From Paenibacillus sophorae (GTDB lineage Bacteria; Bacillota; Bacilli; Paenibacillales; Paenibacillaceae), in NCBI RefSeq assembly GCF_018966525.1, contig NZ_CP076607.1, positions 1,550,001-1,614,000 of the forward strand: 64,000 nt of DNA. The letters run 5' to 3'. Numbering within the stretch: position 1 is the stretch's first letter; every line of letters starts with the position of its first letter. The position numbers and the translations under genes were made by a program. The notes under the pieces were generated by a model. It saw only the letters and a list, made by a program, of their open reading frames with translations. It did no database searches and was not told the origin of the DNA. Of the stretch, positions 33,797 through 41,723 are shown in pieces.

Positions 33797-35218
33797 ATGA
33801 TGATTGCAACAACGATGATTATCCGGCTGGATATCGAGAAGTCGGTTGCTTCCTTCGGGGATGTCGCTTCCGGAATTGCCGCGGCGGGCGGGGATATTGT
33901 CGCCATAGACGTCATTCGCGCGGGCAGGGAGATAACGACCAGGGATATTACGGTGAATGTGCTGGACGCCGGCAATGAAGAAATTATCCGCGTATTGTCG
34001 GATATGCCGGGAATTAAAGTGGTCAATGTATCCGACCGGACATTCCTGGCCCACCTTGGCGGCAAAATCGAGATTATCCCGAAGCTGCCAATCAAAAACC
34101 GCGAGGATTTATCCCAGGTCTACACGCCCGGGGTGGCTAGGGTCAGTATGGCTATCGCGGAGGATAACTCGAAAGCGTATACATTGACGATGAAGCGCAA
34201 TACGGTAGCGGTCGTGACCGATGGAACGGCGGTGCTGGGCCTGGGGGACATCGGGCCGGAAGCCGCCATGCCGGTAATGGAGGGCAAAGCGATGCTGTTC
34301 AAGCAGTTGGCCGGAATCGACGCTTTTCCGCTTTGTCTCGATACGAAAGATCCGGATGAGATCATCAGAATCGTCAAGGCGGTCTCACCCGGCTTTGGCG
34401 GCATCAACCTGGAGGATATCTCCTCACCGCGCTGCTTTGACATCGAACGGAGGCTTGCGGAGGAGCTTGATATTCCCGTATTCCATGACGATCAGCACGG
34501 TACGGCGGTCGTCGCCTTGGCAGGACTATTGAACGCGCTTACATTGGTTGGCAAGACACTGGAGACGGCCAAAATCGTCGTCGCCGGCATCGGCGCGGCG
34601 GGAGTCTCCATCTGCAATCTGCTGCTGGCTGCCGGAGCCGGGCATGTGTGCGCGGTCGACCGGGAAGGCATTCTTTGCAAGGGTGTGCCCTATACCAACG
34701 AGGAATGGCGGATTCTTGCCTTCTCTACCAATCCCGAGGGGATCCAAGGTCTGCTGGGAGAAGCGGTGAAGGGGGCGGATGTGTTCATTGGAGTTGCCGG
34801 AGGCGGCATCCTGAATGTCGAGCATGTCCAAAGCATGGCTCAAGACAGCATCGTCTTCGCGATGGCGAATCCCATTCCGGAAATACAGCCGGAGCTGGCA
34901 GAGCCTCATGTGCGTGTTATGGCGACGGGCAGAAGCGATTATCCGAACCAGATCAACAATGTGCTGTGCTTTCCCGGCTTGTTCCGGGGTGCTCTAGACT
35001 GCCGGTCCAGAACCGTCAATCTGGAGATGAAGCTGGCGGCCGCCCGAGCGATCGCGGCGGTGGTTCAGCCGGATGAAATCAACGAGCTGTACATTATCCC
35101 GAGTATTTTTAATGAAAAAGTGGTGGAGCACGTGCGCGGCGCGGTTATTGAGGCGGCGATCCGAACCGGATCAGCGCGCAGAATACCGCCGGATTTTTCG
35201 GGGTGGCAGGAGAAATAA
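33797..35218 (+). CDS. NAD(P)-dependent malic enzyme with N-terminal ACT domain
   Basis: 473 residues. Residues 1-75 form an ACT-like regulatory domain (MMIATTMIIRLDIEKSVASF, GIKVVNVSDRTFLAHLGGKI). The malic enzyme follows: VYTPGVARVSMAIAED with the catalytic Tyr, TDGTAVLGLGDIGPEAAMPV, FHDDQHGTAVVALAGLLNAL and the nucleotide motif VVAGIGAAGVSICNLLL. It decarboxylates malate to pyruvate, as do the YtsJ/MalS type enzymes of bacilli. It is divergent from alsSD, so two enzymes around the pyruvate pool flank one promoter region. Confidence 0.93.
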   Translation: MMIATTMIIRLDIEKSVASFGDVASGIAAAGGDIVAIDVIRAGREITTRDITVNVLDAGNEEIIRVLSDMPGIKVVNVSDRTFLAHLGGKIEIIPKLPIKNREDLSQVYTPGVARVSMAIAEDNSKAYTLTMKRNTVAVVTDGTAVLGLGDIGPEAAMPVMEGKAMLFKQLAGIDAFPLCLDTKDPDEIIRIVKAVSPGFGGINLEDISSPRCFDIERRLAEELDIPVFHDDQHGTAVVALAGLLNALTLVGKTLETAKIVVAGIGAAGVSICNLLLAAGAGHVCAVDREGILCKGVPYTNEEWRILAFSTNPEGIQGLLGEAVKGADVFIGVAGGGILNVEHVQSMAQDSIVFAMANPIPEIQPELAEPHVRVMATGRSDYPNQINNVLCFPGLFRGALDCRSRTVNLEMKLAAARAIAAVVQPDEINELYIIPSIFNEKVVEHVRGAVIEAAIRTGSARRIPPDFSGWQEK

Positions 35219-35373
35219 GACAAGCGGTCCGACCTGCGGCGCCTAAGCAGCGGCCCTCTGAAACCATAAGATGGGCGATAGGGCTGCATGGGAAAGGTGA
35301 TTTGGCTTTTCAGTGCGTATCAGATCCTGAAATAAGGAACGGTCATGTGCAGAAAGAAAGATAAACGCAAATA

Positions 35374-35403
35374 ACCCTGCCCGGTTGTGGCGGGTATTTT
35401 TTT
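35374..35403 (+). terminator. Intrinsic terminator
   Basis: ACCCTGCC / GGCGGGT stem (one G-T pair) with seven T, about 155 nt after the malic enzyme gene. Confidence 0.75.
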
Positions 35404-35505
35404 GTTAAGGAAACATTTCCTCGCCGAGATTCTATTCATTTACAGAATTAACAACAACGGGTACACTTAATGAAAATTTGCTTGCGCAAAGGAGATGAAG
35501 ATCCC

Positions 35506-35712
35506 ATGTATCAACAACCAGGTATCTTTTATGGGGGCGGGCTTAGCCCTTTGCTTTTTATCGGGTGGCTGATATCCATTGGATTGGGGATTTATGTGTT
35601 TGTCTTGTTCGTTAAACTTGCCCGTAGAGGAATCGAAGCCTTGGATTTGTATATATACGCTAAAAACCGGGAGATACGCGATCGTTATGAATCCGTTAAT
35701 CCGAGGGATTGA
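35506..35712 (+). CDS. Small single-span membrane protein, unknown
   Basis: 68 residues: Gly-rich start, one helix (SPLLFIGWLISIGLGIYVFV) and a basic C-terminal helix (YIYAKNREIRDRYES). AAAGGAG lies nine nt before ATG 35506. I recognise no family. Confidence 0.6.
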   Translation: MYQQPGIFYGGGLSPLLFIGWLISIGLGIYVFVLFVKLARRGIEALDLYIYAKNREIRDRYESVNPRD

Positions 35713-35760
35713 TGCCTTGATTGTGATACAATAATAGCAATAGAAATTGGAGGTGGCGAA

Positions 35761-36018
35761 ATGCGCTGGCAAGAAGTACAGGAACGGTTTCCGGCTGAAT
35801 GGGTTGTTTTGGAGGCAACGAAGGCTCACTCCGATGGAGGTCATCGATATATTGAAGAAGTGGTTGTAATCGATACGTTTGCCGATTCTACGGAGGCTCT
35901 TCGCCGCTACAGCGAACTGCACCGGCAAGAACCTGACCGCGAATATTGCTTCTTCCACACCTCCCGACCGGAACTGATAGCGAGGGAACGTTATGTTGGA
36001 GTTCGAGGGCCGAGATGA
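35761..36018 (+). CDS. Hypothetical partner of the retropepsin-like protein
   Basis: 85 residues, RWQEVQERFPAEWVVLEATK then EEVVVIDTFADSTEALRRYS. Such proteins are usually found directly before a small aspartyl-protease-like gene, as here: the stop TGA overlaps the next ATG (ATGA). Function unknown. GGAGGTGG lies upstream. Confidence 0.7.
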   Translation: MRWQEVQERFPAEWVVLEATKAHSDGGHRYIEEVVVIDTFADSTEALRRYSELHRQEPDREYCFFHTSRPELIARERYVGVRGPR

Positions 36019-36398
36019 ATATAACTGAGGAATACGGATTGCCCTTTGTAAGAATAGTGATTGCTTTTAGGGGTAAAGAACTTGAACTGAATAAGATGCT
36101 GCTCGATACGGGATCGGCAAGTACGCTTTTCAATGCTGATTTGGTTCGGGAGATTGGGATTGTTCCTGAAGAAAATGATGTTGTGGATACCATTCGAGGA
36201 GTAGGTGGAGTGGAGTACGTATACACCAAATTCTTGGAAGCCATCCATTTCGATGGTCACTCGATTTCACATTTTCAGGTCGAGATTGGAAGCGTGGACT
36301 ATGGTATGGAGATTGATGGTATTATTGGATTTGATTTAATGAAGGCAATTGGTCTAATAATCGATACGAATGAAATGACAGTCAACTTACATCTGTAG
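36015..36398 (+). CDS. Retropepsin-like aspartic protease-fold protein
   Basis: 127 residues. MLLDTGSASTLFNADLVREI carries the single aspartyl-protease triad D-T-G-S, and DGIIGFDLMKAIGLIIDTNE is the matching C-terminal loop. It would work as a dimer, like retroviral proteases. Translation is coupled to the upstream gene by ATGA overlap, so both probably form one functional unit. Targets are unknown. Confidence 0.8.
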   Translation: MNITEEYGLPFVRIVIAFRGKELELNKMLLDTGSASTLFNADLVREIGIVPEENDVVDTIRGVGGVEYVYTKFLEAIHFDGHSISHFQVEIGSVDYGMEIDGIIGFDLMKAIGLIIDTNEMTVNLHL

Positions 36399-36458
36399 TG
36401 TGTATAAAATGCTGTATTCTGATGCTTGAAAGACTGTGAGGAAAAGAATAAAATGGTT

Positions 36459-36489
36459 AACCCCGCCAGGCCTGATGCCTGACGGGGCT
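36459..36489. terminator. Bidirectional terminator
   Basis: AACCCCGCCAGGC / GCCTGACGGGGCT with a short loop between two convergent genes. Confidence 0.7.
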
Positions 36490-36517
36490 GTATGTTTAAG
36501 AGTGAAATCGGCGGGAC

Positions 36518-38101
36518 TTATGCTTTAGCCGCAAACTCCCGTGCCCGCAGCTCGACGCGGCGGATTTTACCCGAGCTTGTCTTCGGGAGGTCGGAGATAA
36601 ACTCGATTTTACGCGGGTATTTATAGGGAGCCGTAATTTCCTTGGTATGGGCCTGCAGCTCTTTCGCAAGCTCCGGCGAGCCGGTGATTCCGTCCTTAAG
36701 CACCACAAAAGCTTTGACCACATGGCCCCGGATTGCATCGGGACTAGCTACGACCGCGCATTCTTTGACCAGCGGATGCTTCATCAGCGCTTCCTCCACC
36801 TCGAAGGGACCGATTGTATACCCGGAGCTGATAATAATATCGTCGCCGCGTCCCTCAAACCAGAAGTAGCCGTCCTCGTCTTTGGCCGCCCGGTCACCGG
36901 TAATAAAGTATTCACCGCGAATGGAGCCGGCTTTGCGTTCCGGCTCTTTGTAGTACGACTGGAACAAGGCCGGCATGCTCACATGAACGGCAATATCGCC
37001 GACCTCGCCCGGAGGAAGGGGAATGCCGTTCTCGTCCACGACATCGATCATCCCCTGGGCGGTCGCACGGCCCATGGAGCCGATCCGGATCGGCGTGTCC
37101 TTGAGCGTACCGATCAGCAGCGTGCTTTCCGTCTGCCCGTAGCCGTCACGGATGGTAATGTCGAAATGGCGTTTGAATTCATTGATGACCTCCTGGTTTA
37201 GAGGCTCCCCGGCGGATACGGCGCAGCGCAAGCGGGAAAGGTCATAGCGGCCGAGTCCGTCAATTTTGGCCATAAGCCGGTACTCCGTTGGCGTACAGCA
37301 CATGACGTGAATCTCCCGGTCCTGGATCAGCTGCAAATACCGGTTCGGATGAAAAGATCCGTTGTAGACAAAGCCGGTAGCTCCGTTGCCGAGCACGGAC
37401 AGAAACGGACTCCATATCCATTTCTGCCAGCCGGGAGCGGCCGTTGCCCATACCGTATCCGATTCATGAATGTCGAGCCACTGCGAAGTGATGCGCAGAT
37501 GCGCGTAGCCCCAACCGTGGCTGTGAACAACCGCCTTCGGATTGCCTGTGGTGCCGGAAGTGTAAGCGAGAATCGCCATATCGTCCCGGGTGGTGGGAGC
37601 CGCAGCAAATGTATCCGGCTGGCCTTCCATCAGCCCCTCCAGTGCCAGCCAGCCGGATTCGGCTTCACCGCCGGCGGCGGAAACCGAGAGGAGGAAATCG
37701 AGGGCGGGCAGATCGTCCGCGACCTTATTCACTTCTCCCGTAACCTCCGACCAGGATATGACCGCTCTCGCTTCGGAGTGGCGGAGGCGGTAATCCAGAT
37801 CCTTCGCGCGCAGCATTTCCGAAGAAGGAATGATGACGAGCCCAAGCTTCAAGCAGGCCAGATATATAACATAGGCGATGATTCGGCGCGGAACCATAAC
37901 GAGAATCCGGTCGCCCTGACTCAGTCCAAGCTCTGCCAGGCCTCCGGCCAGCCGGTTGGCCCGCTTCAGCAGCTCGCCGTACGTAATTTCCTCGTATTCC
38001 CCTTTATCGCTCAACCATTTTAGCGCAAGCTTGCCGGACGGATGGCGTTCCATCTCCGACGTTATATTGTAACGTTCCGGGGCTATCCATTGCTCTTTCA
38101 T
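36518..38101 (-). CDS. Acyl-CoA ligase (AMP-forming, YtcI/AcsA-like)
   Basis: 527 residues of the ANL superfamily: P-loop LAYTSGTTGNPKAVVHSHGW near residue 190, DGYGQTE (A5), GEYFITGDRAAKDEDGYFWF (A7) and PKTSSGKIRRVELR with the catalytic Lys (A10). The motif PGWQKWIWSPFLSVLGNGAT is that of acetyl- and medium-chain acyl-CoA synthetases, so a short or medium carboxylic acid is the probable substrate. ATG 38101 follows GGGAGATGG. A palindrome pair overlaps its promoter. Confidence 0.9.
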   Translation of the reverse strand: MKEQWIAPERYNITSEMERHPSGKLALKWLSDKGEYEEITYGELLKRANRLAGGLAELGLSQGDRILVMVPRRIIAYVIYLACLKLGLVIIPSSEMLRAKDLDYRLRHSEARAVISWSEVTGEVNKVADDLPALDFLLSVSAAGGEAESGWLALEGLMEGQPDTFAAAPTTRDDMAILAYTSGTTGNPKAVVHSHGWGYAHLRITSQWLDIHESDTVWATAAPGWQKWIWSPFLSVLGNGATGFVYNGSFHPNRYLQLIQDREIHVMCCTPTEYRLMAKIDGLGRYDLSRLRCAVSAGEPLNQEVINEFKRHFDITIRDGYGQTESTLLIGTLKDTPIRIGSMGRATAQGMIDVVDENGIPLPPGEVGDIAVHVSMPALFQSYYKEPERKAGSIRGEYFITGDRAAKDEDGYFWFEGRGDDIIISSGYTIGPFEVEEALMKHPLVKECAVVASPDAIRGHVVKAFVVLKDGITGSPELAKELQAHTKEITAPYKYPRKIEFISDLPKTSSGKIRRVELRAREFAAKA

Positions 38102-38144
38102 CAACTAATCCATCTCCCATATATGAAAGGTAGTAGCAATTACG

Positions 38145-38181
38145 ATGCTATTATAGCATGAACTCTTAGTACCAGGTACTA
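38145..38181. promoter_or_regulatory. Two palindromes at the acyl-CoA ligase promoter
   Basis: ATGCTA-TTA-TAGCAT (38145-38159), which contains a minus-strand TATAAT, and TAGTACC-A-GGTACTA (38167-38181) directly upstream. The second is a probable operator. Confidence 0.5.
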
Positions 38182-38372
38182 TTAGTGTTACGAATATATT
38201 AACATTCCGGAATGCGGTAAGCCTGCTAAAGCTCGTTTCGTAAGGCCGGATAAATGGGTACTCTCTTTTTGCGGGGAATGATAGTTTGTTCTTTATAAAG
38301 TACGATAAAGATGATAAATTAAATACATACCGCAATCTTCATTGTATGGAGACGAGATTTGGAGGGGACAGG

Positions 38373-40331
38373 ATGGGTGCAATTAGCGGAATATATATGA
38401 TTAATAGCGATAAGGATGCTGCCCCGGCCGGCTCGTCCATTTTTGGGAAAATGAAAGCCTGTTCTTTCCAGCGCACAGGAGAATGGACCGATCAGTTCGT
38501 ACATTTGGGCTGCGGAATTATTTATAACACGCCTGAGTCCAAAATGGAACATTTACCGCGCTGCAACGAAAGCCAAACTTTGGTCATTACAGCGGACGCG
38601 ATCATTGACAATCGTGCTGTTTTGCTGGAGAAATTCAAGCTGGAATCTGGGAAATCATCGGTTATAACCGACAGTGAGCTTATTCTCCGGGCCTACGAGA
38701 CGTGGGGATATTCATGTCCTGAGCATTTGATTGGCGACTATGCTTTTGCCATTTGGGATGCCGGGAAAGAGGAGCTTTTTCTCGCCCGCGACGCTATGGG
38801 ATCAAGAACGCTATATTACACATATGAGGCTGGTATTTTTTCGTTTTGCACAATAGAAACTCCGCTGTTGGGTCTGTTCGACAAGCAGGCCGAGCTTAAT
38901 GAAAAATGGATCGCCGACTTTTTGGCGATAGACGGAATTCAACATGAAATGGAATGTGAGGAAACCGTATACCGGGATATTTACCAGCTGCCGCCTGCGC
39001 ACTATGGAATAGTAAATGCGGAGGGTTTTTCCAAGAAGAAGTATTGGGAGCCGTTAAGGGACATCAAGCCGATCCGGTTCAAGACAGATGAAGAATATGT
39101 GGAAGCTTTCAACCGCTGCTTCTCCGAAGCGGTGGCCTGCCGGCTGAGAAGTGCGGGCGAGACGGGGATTTTCCTGAGCGGCGGGATGGATTCCGGGTCG
39201 ATTGCCTGTGTTGCGGCTCCCAAGCTGGCTGAAAAGGGCAAGAAGCTGTACGGCTTCACATCCATTCCGGTTCCGGAGTTCAATGAGCGGCCGCCCAGAA
39301 TGACCATTTATAACGAATCCCGTGAAGTGGGGCTCATAGCAGAGGCGTATCCTAACATTGATATAACTTACAGCAGTTTTGCGGACAAAAATTGCATGAC
39401 CGATATCGACGAGTTGATTCGGATCTTTGAACAGCCGTATAAGATTTTTCAGAACATGACCTGGTATCATTCGTTCTTAAAGATGGCTGCCGCAAGAAAC
39501 TGTACCATTATGCTGAATGGACAGACAGGCAACAATACAATCTCGTACGGCAATTTCGCGGTTCATTTGGTAACGCTGTCCAGACAAGGGAGGATCGTCT
39601 CGGCTGCCAGGGAGCTCTATGGATTCAGCAGATTGGTGAATGAGCCGGTAACGAAGGTCCTGAAGAGTGCGATTCCGGTAGTGCTGCCGCACCGTTTGAA
39701 ATTATGGAAGAACCGGACGCGGCTGCGGGAGTTCGATCGTTTTACTAATGTGGTCGTCAAAAGGTCGCTTGTTGGCAAATGGAATGTAACCGATAGGCTG
39801 GATCAGATTGAGGCCAATACGCCGATCAGCCGTTTTCCGGATTATGAAGAAGACAGGAAGGCAAGGACCAGTCCGCTGCCGTTCACGCACATAGGGGCGG
39901 TGGAAACCAAACTGTCATTAGCCAATGGAATTACGATTCGCGACCCTTCCCGGGATAAGCGCGTGTTTGAGTTCTGCATGGCGATTCCCTCCGGACAATT
40001 TGTGCGAAGCGGACAAGAAAGATATTTGCTGCGCCGGGCGATGAAAGGCGTACTCCCGGACCCGATCCGGCTGAACATTATTGCCAAAGGGCTTCAGAGT
40101 GCGGATTGGATGTACAGGCTCGCCCCGATCTGGCCCGAGGTACTGGCCGAAGCCGAGCAAGCCTTGGAAAAAGGGAGCTTAGAGCCGTACGTAGAGGTCG
40201 ATAAGCTCAAGGAGAATCTTGCCAAGGCGAGCGGGGATGTGAGCAAGGCAGAGGACAGTCTGGTCAGATCCATTTTGACGGCTGTCATTTTCTCCAGATT
40301 CATCGAAGATTTCAAGCGGCAGTATTCTTAA
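38373..40331 (+). CDS. Lasso peptide macrolactam synthetase (asparagine-synthetase-like, C protein)
   Basis: 652 residues. The N-terminal glutaminase-like domain starts MGAISGIYMI without the nucleophile Cys, as in lasso cyclases. It also has DAIIDNRAVLLEKF and GDYAFAIWDAGKEELFLARD. The synthetase half has the ATP loop FLSGGMDSGSIACVAAPKLA near residue 275. The enzyme adenylates the ring Asp/Glu of the precursor and closes the lactam with residue 1. GGAGGGGACAGG precedes ATG 38373. The kinase gene follows after 38 nt and the precursor after it, an order known from Firmicute lasso loci with kinases. Genes for the RRE and leader peptidase are not found nearby. Confidence 0.88.
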   Translation: MGAISGIYMINSDKDAAPAGSSIFGKMKACSFQRTGEWTDQFVHLGCGIIYNTPESKMEHLPRCNESQTLVITADAIIDNRAVLLEKFKLESGKSSVITDSELILRAYETWGYSCPEHLIGDYAFAIWDAGKEELFLARDAMGSRTLYYTYEAGIFSFCTIETPLLGLFDKQAELNEKWIADFLAIDGIQHEMECEETVYRDIYQLPPAHYGIVNAEGFSKKKYWEPLRDIKPIRFKTDEEYVEAFNRCFSEAVACRLRSAGETGIFLSGGMDSGSIACVAAPKLAEKGKKLYGFTSIPVPEFNERPPRMTIYNESREVGLIAEAYPNIDITYSSFADKNCMTDIDELIRIFEQPYKIFQNMTWYHSFLKMAAARNCTIMLNGQTGNNTISYGNFAVHLVTLSRQGRIVSAARELYGFSRLVNEPVTKVLKSAIPVVLPHRLKLWKNRTRLREFDRFTNVVVKRSLVGKWNVTDRLDQIEANTPISRFPDYEEDRKARTSPLPFTHIGAVETKLSLANGITIRDPSRDKRVFEFCMAIPSGQFVRSGQERYLLRRAMKGVLPDPIRLNIIAKGLQSADWMYRLAPIWPEVLAEAEQALEKGSLEPYVEVDKLKENLAKASGDVSKAEDSLVRSILTAVIFSRFIEDFKRQYS

Positions 40332-40369
40332 TATTTGATAGTATATCCATGGCCTAAAGGTGGGGTAAA

Positions 40370-41293
40370 ATGAGCGATCATGACTTCGAGTTTCGTTACA
40401 AAGCTTTTGGGTTTAATATAGCGTCAAGCTTTCTGCTTGAAGGCCTGCTCCCGGCGGAAGGGCCGCCTGAAGTTTATATCCAAGAGGGAAAAGTGCCTGT
40501 AGAGGTGCCCGGTCCTCAAGATTCCCATGCGTATACGATCGTTGAAAACGACGGCTTTGCTTTCCGTGTTAAAGATATTGGCACGTTTCTGGTCTTGGGC
40601 GGCACTCACATTATCGCGGAGAAAAGTGAGAGCTGCGAGTCGGAGGCCCATGTGTTGTTCATCCTTGGTACCTGCATTGGAGTGCTCTTGATGCAGCGCG
40701 GCCTGCTTCCGGTTCATGGCAGCGCTCTGGCGCTGGAGGATAAGCATATTATCATTACCGGACAATCCGGTGCGGGCAAATCGACGCTGGCAGCGGCGCT
40801 GAATAAGCGCGGATGTTCTTTTTTGACTGATGATATTGCGGCGCTCAAAGAAGATGAGAGGGGAGATTCGTGGATTGTTCCCTCGTTTCCAAGGCAGAAG
40901 CTGTGGCGGGATACGGCTGAGAAGATCTTTGGCAGCGTAGATTCCTTGCACAGAATTCCGGGTGTTCGGGACAAGTATCATGTGCAGATGGACGGGGAAT
41001 TTATTAAGGTTCCGAAAAGGCTGGACGCTCTCTTTGAACTGACAACGCACCCAGGTTCAGAAGTGGTAGTCTCCGAAATAAAGGGCCCGGAGAAATTGAT
41101 GGTCTTGTTACGGAATATCTATCGTCCGGAGATAATCGAATTTATGGGAAAACAGAGAGAACATTTTATGCGCTGTTCCAGGCTTGCTGCGAGTCTGTCT
41201 GTTTTCCATATCGAACGGCCTGCGGAAGGTTTTACAGTTGATGAACAAATCAAGGGCATAATTCATAGATTGAAGCAGCTTTCAACACCATAA
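40370..41293 (+). CDS. HPr-kinase-like lasso peptide kinase (PadeK/ThcoK type)
   Basis: 307 residues. The C-terminal half is an HPr-kinase/phosphorylase fold: VHGSALALEDKHIIITGQSG, then AGKSTLAAALNKRGCSFLTD with the P-loop. No HPr-binding partner is here. In paeninodin-like clusters such kinases phosphorylate the side chain of the C-terminal Ser of the precursor. The precursor 190 nt downstream ends in Ser, which fits. It shares a transcript with the cyclase. Confidence 0.85.
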   Translation: MSDHDFEFRYKAFGFNIASSFLLEGLLPAEGPPEVYIQEGKVPVEVPGPQDSHAYTIVENDGFAFRVKDIGTFLVLGGTHIIAEKSESCESEAHVLFILGTCIGVLLMQRGLLPVHGSALALEDKHIIITGQSGAGKSTLAAALNKRGCSFLTDDIAALKEDERGDSWIVPSFPRQKLWRDTAEKIFGSVDSLHRIPGVRDKYHVQMDGEFIKVPKRLDALFELTTHPGSEVVVSEIKGPEKLMVLLRNIYRPEIIEFMGKQREHFMRCSRLAASLSVFHIERPAEGFTVDEQIKGIIHRLKQLSTP

Positions 41294-41369
41294 AAACCAA
41301 TATTTTCATTATATTTTCGGTTTTCAATAGTCTTGAGTAAAGAATTGTTCGTAATAACGATCAAAAATC

Positions 41370-41398
41370 TTGATTTCCGGGAAAAAGTGGTGTATTGT
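41370..41398 (+). promoter_or_regulatory. Promoter of the lasso precursor
   Basis: TTGATT, 17 nt, TATTGT in the gap between kinase and precursor, which would give the precursor its own, stronger message. Confidence 0.55.
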
Positions 41399-41402
41399 AG
41401 AT

Positions 41403-41463
41403 AAAAATATTGCTAATTTCCTTCATGGTTAACATGTATTTTAAGGACGGCGGCAATATTTTT
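41403..41463 (+). repeat. Perfect inverted repeat in the precursor leader RNA
   Basis: AAAAATATTGC (41403-41413) and GCAATATTTTT (41453-41463) enclose a loop with CATGGTTAACATG. The stem ends about ten nt before the AGGAGGTGA ribosome site, so it could stabilise the message or control translation. Confidence 0.5.
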
Positions 41464-41485
41464 ACAATATCAGGAGGTGAAGTGC

Positions 41486-41620
41486 ATGAGCAAGAAAGTT
41501 TGGGAAAAGCCGGAAGTAAAAGAGCTTAAAGTGAGCAGCACGGAGTATGGGAATCTGCTTAAAACCAAACCTGATGCCAGTTACTCTGATGGTGTACACA
41601 CCTGGTATTCTTTCTCCTAA
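41486..41620 (+). CDS. Lasso peptide precursor
   Basis: 44 residues, with AGGAGGTGA eight nt before ATG. The leader MSKKVWEKPEVKELKVSSTE has the aromatic-x-x-Pro motif (W6..P9) read by RRE proteins, equivalent to Y-x-x-P-x-L. The likely core starts at G22: GNLLKTKPDASYSDG, then VHTWYSFS. G22 as residue 1 places D30 at ring position 9, and the PDA at 8-10 matches paeninodin. The usual Thr at -2 would here be at -3, so the cut could differ by one. The C-terminal Ser is the expected kinase target. The peptide's activity is unknown. Confidence 0.82.
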   Translation: MSKKVWEKPEVKELKVSSTEYGNLLKTKPDASYSDGVHTWYSFS

Positions 41621-41629
41621 GACCGAAAC

Positions 41630-41673
41630 AAAAAAGAGACTTCGGACGGTTTCACAGTTTGAGGTCTCTTTTT
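41630..41673 (+). terminator. Terminator after the lasso precursor
   Basis: AAAAAGAGAC / GTCTCTTTTT with a 23-nt loop, ten nt after the precursor stop. Confidence 0.8.
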
Positions 41674-41680
41674 GATTATA

Positions 41681-41723
41681 AAGAAGGAGCTTGCTACTCT
41701 CAGTGAGTAACAAGCTCCTTCTT
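41681..41723 (-). terminator. Hairpin containing the end of the ABC exporter gene
   Basis: AAGAAGGAGCTTG / CAAGCTCCTTCTT, a perfect 13-bp stem with an inner CTACTC / GAGTAA pair. The exporter's last codons and stop lie inside the stem. Confidence 0.65.

Noticed and set aside
34120..34443. Minus-strand frames within the malic enzyme gene
   Set aside because: Antisense shadows of a conserved enzyme gene.
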